Shown in pieces: positions 1-6,539 of a stretch of DNA of 6,609 bases; position 1 is the first letter of the stretch, and every line of letters begins with the position of its first letter. Under the pieces are notes generated by a model. The model worked only from the letters and a program-made list of their open reading frames with translations. It did not search any database and had not been told where the DNA came from. Source of the stretch: Clostridiales bacterium. GTDB lineage: Bacteria > Bacillota > Clostridia > Oscillospirales > Acutalibacteraceae. The position numbers were made by a program, and so were the translations under genes. The stretch covers positions 1-6,609 of the forward strand of contig DXXH01000113.1 in the NCBI GenBank assembly GCA_019416395.1. The letters are read 5' to 3'.

Positions 1-1690
1 GCCGGGTCACCTTCCAGCTGGTGGACTGCTCATAGAGCGCCGCCACACGCTGGCGCTCCGCTTCCATCTGGGCTTCCGTGTAATTCCCCCCTGCCGGCTT
101 GGATACAAAGGGACCGGCATCCGGGGATTTTTTTCCTTTCTCCGTTTTATACAGGTTCCAATTCTCCAAGATTCTCCGGGACCAGAACTCCAGCACGGAA
201 GAGCTGACCATCTCAAAGCCTTCCGGCGCAGGGAATTCCCCGTGCTTGCAGCAGTTTTCCCCATCATGGAGATCGTAAGCCAGCACACTGGGCAAATGCA
301 CGGTGATTTCCCCTTCCAGCACCTGCCGGCGGCCATTGATCTTTAATCCAAACCGGGTGATGAGAAAATCCCGCAGCCGCTGGCTCAAAGGCAGAAACGC
401 CCGGTTGTAAATGTGGTCTTCCTGATAGGAATGCAGCAGAGCCTGTATTGCGTAATGATGGGGAACCGCCCCAAAACACAGCGTGGTAAGTTCTTCCTCA
501 TTTTCAAACCCAAAGAAGGCCGGCTCCATGCGGCGGCGCTTTAAATTCAGCTGGGGCAGGGCGGCCCCTGTCAGGACTATGCCTCCCTCCTCCCACAAGG
601 CCAGCAGGGACAGGTATTCTTCCACATATCCCCAGCGGCCTGACTCCGCCGCTTGCCGCACGGTTTCCGGGGTTCCTTCCCGGGAGAGCCACTCTTCCCC
701 AGGCTCGATCCGCCGGGCCAAAGGGAAATCCTGCTGAATCCGTTCCACCAACTCCGGGGGAAGCGCTCTCCGGCAATGGGCGCAGATCACATTGTCCGGG
801 ATCACCTTCCGGTTTAGGTATTCCAAAATTCTGGCAGTTCCCGGATCCTGCCGCAAATAAGGGTTTAACCGGAAATCTGCCTCGAACTCCCGCAAAAGCC
901 CAATAAAATCCGGTAAAAACAGTGTGCGGGACTGGGTCATATTCCAGAGAAGCTGCCGGGCGGTGGAATACACCGCTTCTTCCCGATAGCTGGGATCGCA
1001 GGTGGTGAGAAAACTCCGGAAAGCCTTTACAATATCCACCATTTCCCCCACCTGGCTGGTAGAGATGGTATTGGCCCGGCGATAGTAATTGTAAAAAGCC
1101 CGGGGTACATAGCCCAGCCGGTGATACCGGGTCACCAAAGCGGGAATCAGAGCGATATCCTCAAAAAGCATTTTCTCATACCGGTTTTCTTCCCAGATGG
1201 ACCGGTGAAAAAGCTTGTTCACGCTGTATGTGATGTTGTTCCCGTGGGCGATGTAATCCGCCAGATCGATTTCTTCCCGGGGATACGAGGAAACCACCAC
1301 TTCCCGGTTTTCCTCTACAAAGCGTACCCGCACGTCGCACATCACGATTTGGTAATCCCCTTCTTTGGCCTTTTCGTAGAGTGCTTCATACATTTCCGGC
1401 TCCACCGTGTCGTCGGAATCCAGAAAGGCAATGTACTCCCCTTTGGCAATTTCTGCCCCTGCGTTCCGGGCCATGCCCAACCCCTGGTTTTCCTGATGGA
1501 TCACCCGCACCAGCTCCGGATAATCCCGGGCGTAACGGTCGCAGATGGCCGGACTTGCATCTGGGCTGCCGTCGTCCACCAGAATGATTTCCTTTTCCTC
1601 CAGCGTCTGGGCCAGGGCGGAATCCACCGCCCGCTCCAGGTAGTTCTCCACGCCATACACCGGAATAATAATGGATACCTTAGTTTCCAT
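1..1690 (-). CDS. Multidomain glycosyltransferase: GT2 domain plus degenerate GT32-like domain (3' end outside window)
   Basis: The frame is open from ATG 1690 to the left edge, giving 563 complete codons and no stop, so the C-terminus is missing. Residues 1-220 are a GT-A family 2 glycosyltransferase: 'VSIIIPVYGVENYL' at 5-18, 'LVDDGS' at 37-42 for the nucleotide, 'FLDSDD' at 89-94 (metal-binding DXD), and 'FEDIALIP' at 176-183 with the likely catalytic E177/D178. Family members transfer a sugar from a nucleotide sugar in the cytoplasm; the sugar cannot be told. Residues about 298-505 follow the layout of GT32/capsular glycosyltransferases ('GRWGYVEEYL', 'EEGGIVL', 'FFGFEN', 'FGLKINGRRQ'), but T-G-A (374-376) stands where the family has D-T-D. 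The visible end, 'ALYEQSTSWKVTR', resembles the 'STSWRxTxPLR' linker that joins domains in large glycosyltransferases, so another domain may follow. The ATG overlaps the upstream gene by 11 bases and has a strong GGGAGGA site, indicating translational coupling. The GT2 call is firm; the GT32 call rests on pattern likeness. Confidence 0.93.
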   Translation of the reverse strand, partial: METKVSIIIPVYGVENYLERAVDSALAQTLEEKEIILVDDGSPDASPAICDRYARDYPELVRVIHQENQGLGMARNAGAEIAKGEYIAFLDSDDTVEPEMYEALYEKAKEGDYQIVMCDVRVRFVEENREVVVSSYPREEIDLADYIAHGNNITYSVNKLFHRSIWEENRYEKMLFEDIALIPALVTRYHRLGYVPRAFYNYYRRANTISTSQVGEMVDIVKAFRSFLTTCDPSYREEAVYSTARQLLWNMTQSRTLFLPDFIGLLREFEADFRLNPYLRQDPGTARILEYLNRKVIPDNVICAHCRRALPPELVERIQQDFPLARRIEPGEEWLSREGTPETVRQAAESGRWGYVEEYLSLLALWEEGGIVLTGAALPQLNLKRRRMEPAFFGFENEEELTTLCFGAVPHHYAIQALLHSYQEDHIYNRAFLPLSQRLRDFLITRFGLKINGRRQVLEGEITVHLPSVLAYDLHDGENCCKHGEFPAPEGFEMVSSSVLEFWSRRILENWNLYKTEKGKKSPDAGPFVSKPAGGNYTEAQMEAERQRVAALYEQSTSWKVTR

Positions 1691-2774
1691 GCTGTCCTCC
1701 CAAATACTTGAGAATGCTCTCCAATTCGTATACCGTTTGTGGCACATAGTACTGTTTTCCCGCGAACTGCCGGCGAAACGTTTCCAAATACCGGGCGAGG
1801 ATCTCATTTTCCTTCCACAGCACTTTTCCGGTGTAGAGCTTGTAAAGCATCACGGTACTCGTGTCCAGTCCCAGGCAGATTCTGCCGCTTAACGCCCCAT
1901 TGGAACAAACGGTGATCACTGTGGGGATCTCTCTCTCCTGGTTGAGCAAAAACAGCTCCCAGGGAGCGGAAAGGTCGATTTTTCTGGTCAACCCCATGCT
2001 CTGGGGCAGATTGTCCCCATTGCGCGGGTGGGGCTTTACCCCAAAGTTCCCAGGCCCCACCACCTGCTGGCACCGGGCCATCAATTCCAGATCGTTGCCT
2101 TGGATATTCTCCGTTCGGAAAGACTGCTCCAAAAATAGAAAAGGCGGTAACTCCCTGGGCGGGCGATAGTCGAAAATAAAGTTGAGCAGCTCTTTCAATT
2201 CCCCGTCTTTCCGGGAAAGCTTGGGAATATACCTGTTGGGAATGGAATCCCCCCGCATAGCTAACCTTGGCTCATACAGCAGGGCAGCCTGGGTTTTCTC
2301 CTTTAGCTTTTCCCCCTCAGCGTGCCGGTTTACCGCCGCCCGGTGGGGATTGAAAAAATCCACCACATAGCTGGAAAAACCGTCCTCCACCCAATAAAAC
2401 GGACAGGGACTGCTGTAATACCGGCAGGCCAGCAGCCGGGCAAGCCAATCGCAATTGGGGAAGAATACCTGGGAGTACTCCCGCTCCAGCTCTTCCCCCA
2501 GCACCCACTGCAAGGTTGTTTCACGCTCCCCAAAACACTGGGCTACTGCCTTTTCCTCATTCATGGGAAACCGGGAAGACAACTCCTTTGTCTCTGCCAG
2601 AATCACCCGTTGAAACAACCCTGTTTCCCGCAGCCTGGGAGCCAAACCACTCAGCCCGGGAGTGGCGTCTGTCACCACCAGATCCGCCTCTTCCCAGGGA
2701 AAAACATCGCGCTTTATATGAACGGTTGACAAAAGATGATACACGGAATTGACCAGAAACAGGGATTTCCCCAT
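1680..2774 (-). CDS. Polysialyltransferase/GT52-like predicted glycosyltransferase (364 aa)
   Basis: Predicted soluble GT-B-type glycosyltransferase of 364 residues, with no signal peptide or membrane segment. It opens with 'KSLFLVNSVYHLLSTVHI' (3-20), the Rossmann-like first strand with an S/P-Y-x-L-L signature typical of the bacterial polysialyltransferase/GT52-like group. Three further marks of that group are visible in order: E-D-G at 130-132 ('YWVEDGFSSY'), H-P at 249-250 ('GVKPHPRNGD') and a Ser-containing turn at 291-293 ('CSNGALSG'). In characterised bacterial sialyltransferases the D/E-D/E-G and HP motifs serve catalysis and CMP-sugar binding. Transfer of a CMP-activated sugar is therefore plausible, but no CMP-sugar gene is in the window. 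A GTG at 2786 would add four residues, but ATG 2774 is chosen: the AAAGGTGG site is suitably spaced from it and sits on top of the GTG. The stop overlaps the next gene by 11 bases. The fold group is fairly sure; donor and acceptor are unknown. Confidence 0.88.
   Translation of the reverse strand: MGKSLFLVNSVYHLLSTVHIKRDVFPWEEADLVVTDATPGLSGLAPRLRETGLFQRVILAETKELSSRFPMNEEKAVAQCFGERETTLQWVLGEELEREYSQVFFPNCDWLARLLACRYYSSPCPFYWVEDGFSSYVVDFFNPHRAAVNRHAEGEKLKEKTQAALLYEPRLAMRGDSIPNRYIPKLSRKDGELKELLNFIFDYRPPRELPPFLFLEQSFRTENIQGNDLELMARCQQVVGPGNFGVKPHPRNGDNLPQSMGLTRKIDLSAPWELFLLNQEREIPTVITVCSNGALSGRICLGLDTSTVMLYKLYTGKVLWKENEILARYLETFRRQFAGKQYYVPQTVYELESILKYLGGQHGN
1695..1701 (-). promoter_or_regulatory. 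Ribosome binding site of the GT2/GT32-like gene
   Basis: GGGAGGA on the minus strand lies 4 bases before ATG 1690 (5 from the GGAGG core), inside the end of the upstream coding region. It fixes this start and supports translational coupling. Confidence 0.8.
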
Positions 2775-2822
2775 GACAGTCCCCACCTTTCCAAATTAAT
2801 GCGCCCGGAGCAAGATCCCCGG
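2775..2822 (-). other. 48-base spacer between two glycosyltransferase genes
   Basis: This is the longest gap between genes in the window. It holds the ribosome binding site of the gene at 1680-2774. I see no convincing stem-loop with a T-run (terminator) and no clear -35/-10 pair, so the message probably reads through. Confidence 0.5.
2783..2790 (-). promoter_or_regulatory. Ribosome binding site of the 364-aa glycosyltransferase gene
   Basis: AAAGGTGG on the minus strand lies 8 bases before ATG 2774. It is one base off the ideal AAGGAGG order. It overlaps the alternative GTG at 2786, which decides for the ATG. Confidence 0.6.
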
Positions 2823-3827
2823 CTAAAGGGGGGAACCCGCCGGCTGCTCTTGCGAAAGGATTTCACTTCCTTCCGGCAAGGGCAGACTCACCGTTTGAAA
2901 GCTTTCCCCCAAATTGGCCAAACTGGCTGAACCAAACGCCACCACCCGCTTGGGTCTTTTCCCGCGAAACACATAGGGCAGCAGTTCCGCCGGGAAAGGC
3001 CGCTCCAGGATTTCCGCTCCAGGAAACACTTCCCGGTAATCCAAAGGGTCGTCCGGATGCTTTTTCACCAGCAGCTTTTCCCCGGCCAGCATACCCTGAG
3101 CCAGCTCCCGGTACAATCCCAGCTGTGTTTCCTCTGGGAGCAATCCCAGATTGGAAAACTGCTGGGTCAGCAAAATCGTATGAGCACTAGTCCCCAGGGA
3201 GTGGGGAACAAAAAATTTCACCAGACGCTTTCGGACTTTCAAGGGCAATGATTTCAACGCCCGTTCCACGGAAAAATCCCACAGGTTCCCCGGAACTTTC
3301 ACCTGTTTTGTTTGGGCGTCCCCACAGTAAAACACTTCCCGAATCAGGGGATTGTCCCCGGAAAACAGCCCATGGGCCTGAGCCAAGGCAGCGTGTTCCG
3401 GGAATTTCGCGGCCACCACTGCCTGGGCTTTTTCCGGCTGGCTGAGCATTCCCGCAGCGTCCTCAAAAAAACAGAAGGGCAGCCCCTTTTCCAGCACGTA
3501 CAGGGAAAAATAGAAATGGGCTCCCCCAATATACAACTTCTGGAAGGACTCCAATGGGGGCAACTCCAAGGCTTCATAAGCTCGGGCAGTATCCGCCACC
3601 ACCTTGCTTTCTTCCCTGTGGGGAATTTCCAGGTAGGGGAACAGACGGACCTGGTCAAAAAACCGGGGTGCCAGCTTCTGCCATTGGGGATACTTTTCCA
3701 CAATAAAATCGGGCAGCAGCAACACCGCCCAATCTTCCGGGTGAAACATGGCCCGGTGGAGCATAAGTTCCAACAGCTGGTAAGAGCTGATCCCGTGATA
3801 CAGCACCTTATCCGATTCCCGGTTCAT
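2823..3827 (-). CDS. Second, divergent polysialyltransferase-like predicted glycosyltransferase (334 aa)
   Basis: A 334-residue cytoplasmic protein with no signal peptide or membrane segment. The N-terminus 'VLYHGISSYQLLELMLHRA' (8-26) has the same strand-turn-helix character as the first segment of polysialyltransferase-like proteins. The pattern continues with an acidic motif at 121-123 ('CFFEDAAGML', E-D-A-A-G rather than E-D-G), H-P at 257-258 ('LLVKKHPDDP') and Gly-Ser at 299-302 ('VAFGSASLA'). These fit a GT-B glycosyltransferase related to the neighbour at 1680-2774, yet the two share little sequence beyond the motifs, so they are not a recent duplication. The likely role is adding one sugar or a repeat unit to the glycan exported by the upstream ABC pair; this is inference. 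A TTG at 3830 is possible, but ATG 3827, seven bases after GGAGGAG, is better. The first 20 bases overlap the end of the HAD-like gene, indicating coupled translation. Motif III is weaker than in the neighbour, so activity is less certain. Confidence 0.85.
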   Translation of the reverse strand: MNRESDKVLYHGISSYQLLELMLHRAMFHPEDWAVLLLPDFIVEKYPQWQKLAPRFFDQVRLFPYLEIPHREESKVVADTARAYEALELPPLESFQKLYIGGAHFYFSLYVLEKGLPFCFFEDAAGMLSQPEKAQAVVAAKFPEHAALAQAHGLFSGDNPLIREVFYCGDAQTKQVKVPGNLWDFSVERALKSLPLKVRKRLVKFFVPHSLGTSAHTILLTQQFSNLGLLPEETQLGLYRELAQGMLAGEKLLVKKHPDDPLDYREVFPGAEILERPFPAELLPYVFRGKRPKRVVAFGSASLANLGESFQTVSLPLPEGSEILSQEQPAGSPL

Positions 3828-5769
3828 CAAGCAGCTCCTCCAATTCCCGGCGGTAAGGCTTGTTTTGTTCCTTCAGCATTTCCAGCATGGGAGCATAGGC
3901 GTCTCTGCCGGAAATGGGAAGCTCCAGTCCGAGCCGCCGTTCCAAATCGAAAAATTCTTCTCCAAATGCCAGAAGCCCCCGGTGGATTTCCCCCACCTGG
4001 TCCTTATGGGGATTCTCCCCCAACTCCAGCCGCCACCCGGCTCCGGGAGCAGGATAAAACCCTTTCAGGCTTCCCTCTTCCCCGCCCAGCAGCAACTCCC
4101 AAAACAGGTTGTGTCCCTGACGGGGATCGTGAAACCGCCACAAATCCCTGTTTTCCCCTTGGGAAAACAGATAGCTTTTCAGCTTTCCCGTCAGCAGCAA
4201 CGGCTCCGAGGCGTCCCGCTCCGGGCTGTGGGCCGAGTTGGTCCCAGCCACCAGCCCTGTGATTTCACAGTCCAATCCCCACAATTTTTCCGCCGCCCAC
4301 CACAGGGAAACTGCCCCGCTGCCTGCCCAGCCAATATCCACCGCCACCGCTTTGGAACTTCCGGACAGCAGTTCCCGGTAATAGGCTCCCGCTGCCCTGC
4401 GCTGGGGCTCATACAGATGCAATACCCTGTCCCAAGCCTCTGTAAAATAGTTTTGGACCGCCTTGGTGTTTTTATGCGTTAAGGGCGTGTCCGGAGACGC
4501 TCCCAGGGCTCCACACAACTCCGGCAGCAACGGGGTGAGCTCCATGGATTCCACCACCTTCGCCAAAGGGATCCCTTTTCCCACTTTGTGCCAGAGAAAC
4601 CGCCGAAAATAATCCTGGGGGAATAAGCCTGCCGTCACTTTGGCCGCGGCAAGCCTGGACCAATAGGCATATACCGGCCGGAAATCTTCCGGATACATCC
4701 GGCGGTAAAGAGTCAAAAGTGCTTCCCCGTCCCGGGAAAGAAACAGCAGCCGATCCGCCTGGAGCTGGTCGGCCCAAGTCCGGATAAACCGGCAATACCC
4801 CAATGCAAACAGTCCGCCGTACACAAAACCATATTCATAGAGCTTGGAAAAGCGGTCCAAACCGTTGTGCAGCCGCCGGTTTACGATTCCACGGTACACC
4901 CCGCCCAGAATCCGGGACAAATCCCTGGCCCGGAAGGGACCCCCAGCCCGATTGACAGCCTTATAGGGAAAGGGGGTGAACCCTTGTTCCCGGGCTTTCA
5001 CCACGTCCCCGTGAGGATTGTCCCCCACATGGGCAAAGGTGGCTGCCTCTGGAAAAGTCTCCCGCAGCCTGCCATACAATCCCCCTTCCCACTTGGAAAT
5101 CCCCTGTTCTCCGGAAACAAAACACCGGTCAAACTGGCCAAATCCGGCGTTCTCCACCAGCTCCTCCACAAATGCCCCCGGCAAATACATGTCCGACAGC
5201 AGCGCCATGGGTTTTCCTAGCTTCCGCAGTCCTTCCACCACCGGCAGAAAATAGGGATTCCCCTGGCAAAGAGCCTGTTCCACCTGAAGCTCCAGGTACA
5301 TGCCTTTCTCCGGGGGCAAAGCGCACATTTCTTTCAGTTCCTGCCAAATATCCCGGAGAGTCACTTCCCCATTGCCGCCGGCCTGCCGCTTTTTTTGGCG
5401 GGCCAGCTGCTCCGCCTCTACCCGCAGGCGCTGAAAATCCGGGTAGCCCAGCTTGGCCCCAACCAGAAAAAAAGCGTCCTCCGGCCGGTCCACCGCCCGG
5501 AGAAGCAAGGTGTCAAACACATCGAAGGTAACCACGTCAAATTGGCGCAAAGCTTCCAGCAACTGTTCCGGCGGCTGGACGGGGACCGAGGAAGATTCGC
5601 TGGTTTCCCAGGGCAACGGTCGGGTTTCGTCCCTTCCAGAGGAAAACACCCCAGCCAACAGACTGGGAGCCGCCTTCCATTTGGGGACTCCAGCCCTGCG
5701 CAACTCCAAGTAGCGTTCTTGCCCTTGGGGATTCCGATGACTGAAAAAACGGTACAGCTTTTCTTTCAC
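3808..5769 (-). CDS. HAD-like two-domain protein of surface-polysaccharide loci (COG5610-type, 653 aa)
   Basis: A 653-residue soluble protein. After a polar N-terminal stretch (1-75) comes a HAD-superfamily domain with all four motif positions: I 'VTFDVFDTLLL' (80-90, nucleophile D83), II 'LLSDMY' (190-195, S192), III K226 in 'GISKWEGGLYGR', and IV 'HVGDNPHGDV' (247-256, D250 and D255). The +2 position after D83 is Phe85, where HAD phosphatases have Asp, so ordinary phosphatase activity is doubtful. The second half (about 300-560) has 'RLLFLSRDGEAL' (340-351), 'VYAYWSR' (366-372) and 'VAVDIGWAGSG' (475-485). These recur in large uncharacterised proteins encoded among glycosyltransferases (COG5610 type); this assignment is from memory of the family. 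The reaction is unknown. Charged residues at 625-650 could form a helical tail. The start is GTG 5769, six bases after AAAGGAG. It begins 26 bases after the ATPase gene and its end overlaps the next gene by 20 bases, so it belongs to the same operon. Confidence 0.9.
   Translation of the reverse strand: MKEKLYRFFSHRNPQGQERYLELRRAGVPKWKAAPSLLAGVFSSGRDETRPLPWETSESSSVPVQPPEQLLEALRQFDVVTFDVFDTLLLRAVDRPEDAFFLVGAKLGYPDFQRLRVEAEQLARQKKRQAGGNGEVTLRDIWQELKEMCALPPEKGMYLELQVEQALCQGNPYFLPVVEGLRKLGKPMALLSDMYLPGAFVEELVENAGFGQFDRCFVSGEQGISKWEGGLYGRLRETFPEAATFAHVGDNPHGDVVKAREQGFTPFPYKAVNRAGGPFRARDLSRILGGVYRGIVNRRLHNGLDRFSKLYEYGFVYGGLFALGYCRFIRTWADQLQADRLLFLSRDGEALLTLYRRMYPEDFRPVYAYWSRLAAAKVTAGLFPQDYFRRFLWHKVGKGIPLAKVVESMELTPLLPELCGALGASPDTPLTHKNTKAVQNYFTEAWDRVLHLYEPQRRAAGAYYRELLSGSSKAVAVDIGWAGSGAVSLWWAAEKLWGLDCEITGLVAGTNSAHSPERDASEPLLLTGKLKSYLFSQGENRDLWRFHDPRQGHNLFWELLLGGEEGSLKGFYPAPGAGWRLELGENPHKDQVGEIHRGLLAFGEEFFDLERRLGLELPISGRDAYAPMLEMLKEQNKPYRRELEELLDEPGIG
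3835..3841 (-). promoter_or_regulatory. Ribosome binding site of the 334-aa glycosyltransferase gene
   Basis: GGAGGAG on the minus strand lies 7 bases before ATG 3827 and inside the last codons of the upstream gene. It favours the ATG over TTG 3830, which would sit only 4 bases away. Confidence 0.75.
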
Positions 5770-5775
5770 ACCTAT

Positions 5776-5782
5776 CTCCTTT
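5776..5782 (-). promoter_or_regulatory. Ribosome binding site deciding the GTG start of the HAD-like gene
   Basis: AAAGGAG on the minus strand lies six bases before GTG 5769, in the 26-base gap after the ATPase stop. The near-ideal match and spacing support the non-ATG start. Confidence 0.8.
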
Positions 5783-5795
5783 CCGTCCGTCCTGT

Positions 5796-6524
5796 TTACC
5801 GGCTGCTTTCGTAGGCAGCGCAGACTTCCCGGGCGTCGCCGTCAGCCCGAAGCTTACCCCGGTCCAGCCACAGGGCTTTAGCGCAGTTTTCCCGGATCAC
5901 CCCGGGAGAATGGGACACAATCAGCACGGTGGATCCGCTGTGGATCATTTCCCGGATCCGGACCTCGCTTTTTTTGCGAAAAAACATGTCCCCCACGCTC
6001 AGTACCTCGTCCAGGATCAGGATTTCCGGCGCTTCCCCGGCGGTGGCGATGGCAAATCCCAACCGGGACACCATACCCGAAGAATAATTCTTCACCGGCT
6101 CGTCCATAAAGCCGTCCAACTCCGCGAAATTCACCATCTGCCGGTAGCGCCTGGTGAGAAACTGCTTACTCCGGCCAATCAGGGCCCCGTTGAGAAACAG
6201 GTTTTCCCGCCCGGTCAGCTCCGGGTCAAATCCTGTGCCCAAGGTGAGCAGCTGCACTTTTTCCCGGTCTACTTCCACTTTGCCCCGAGTAGGGGTCAAA
6301 GCTCCGGCTATGATCTTCAACAAGGTGCTTTTTCCCGAACCGTTGGCCCCCACGATCCCCACAACCTGGCCCTTCTCCACGGAAAAGCTCACGTCATCCA
6401 GCGCCCGGAACGTCTGGCATTTTCCCCGACCTTTCAAAAGCAACTCCTTAATACTGCCCGGCGCCCGCTGAGCCCGGCGGAATTCCATGGTCACATGCTC
6501 CACTTGAATCACCCTGTCTTCCAC
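5796..6524 (-). CDS. ABC transporter ATP-binding protein for polysaccharide/teichoic-acid-type export (Wzt/TagH/KpsT family, 242 aa)
   Basis: Nucleotide-binding subunit that powers a two-gene exporter of lipid-linked glycans at the cytoplasmic membrane. Counting from GTG 6524, it shows Walker A 'GANGSGKST' (59-67), the family-typical 'LGTGFDPELTGRENL' (95-109), signature 'YSSGMVSRL' (147-155), Walker B 'ILILDEVLSVGD' (168-179) and the H-loop His205 in 'IVSHS'. The 'FDPELTGREN' and 'SVGD' forms are characteristic of the polysaccharide-export branch (Wzt, TagH, KpsT). It ends soon after the ATPase core, so the C-terminal carbohydrate-binding domain of longer Wzt proteins is absent. The frame stays open to the right edge, and a GTG at 6587 could add 21 residues, but that stretch is the overlapping tail of the permease gene in another frame. 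GTG 6524 has AAGGGGAG seven bases upstream and follows the permease stop by 14 bases, so it is preferred. The family call is very sure; the cargo is unknown. Confidence 0.95.
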   Translation of the reverse strand: MEDRVIQVEHVTMEFRRAQRAPGSIKELLLKGRGKCQTFRALDDVSFSVEKGQVVGIVGANGSGKSTLLKIIAGALTPTRGKVEVDREKVQLLTLGTGFDPELTGRENLFLNGALIGRSKQFLTRRYRQMVNFAELDGFMDEPVKNYSSGMVSRLGFAIATAGEAPEILILDEVLSVGDMFFRKKSEVRIREMIHSGSTVLIVSHSPGVIRENCAKALWLDRGKLRADGDAREVCAAYESSR

Positions 6525-6531
6525 TTTCACA

Positions 6532-6539
6532 CTCCCCTT
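6532..6539 (-). promoter_or_regulatory. Ribosome binding site deciding the ATPase start
   Basis: AAGGGGAG on the minus strand directly follows (and shares the last base of) the permease TGA and lies seven bases before GTG 6524. This selects 6524 over the upstream in-frame GTG 6587, which has no good site before it, and over GTG 6530, which is only one base away. Confidence 0.65.

Noticed and set aside
787..796. C-x-x-C near residues 303-306 of the GT2/GT32-like protein as a zinc site
   Set aside because: Only one Cys pair is present, with no second pair nearby at suitable spacing; it falls where the GT32 pattern has its first strand, so it is probably structural.
1121..1711. 196-residue plus-strand open frame
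   Set aside because: It lies opposite the GT2 domain, whose motifs are intact on the minus strand; the plus-strand translation has no family character.
2775..2786. GTG 2786 as the start of the 364-aa glycosyltransferase
   Set aside because: The only plausible ribosome binding site overlaps this codon; ATG 2774 has proper spacing and gives the family-typical N-terminus.
2775..2822. Possible terminator or internal promoter in the largest gap
   Set aside because: Only a weak CCGG/CCGG pairing, no T-run after a stem, and no clear promoter boxes.
3464..3472. Run of seven A (T7 on the coding strand) as a frameshift or slippage site
   Set aside because: It encodes Phe-Phe in 'CFFEDAAG' and the frame is intact on both sides; there is no overlapping alternative product.
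3312..4262. 316-residue plus-strand open frame opposite two genes
   Set aside because: Rich in Pro, Gln, His and Arg, with no recognisable motif or ribosome binding site. It spans the junction of two well-supported minus-strand genes, so it is a shadow of their GC-rich codons.
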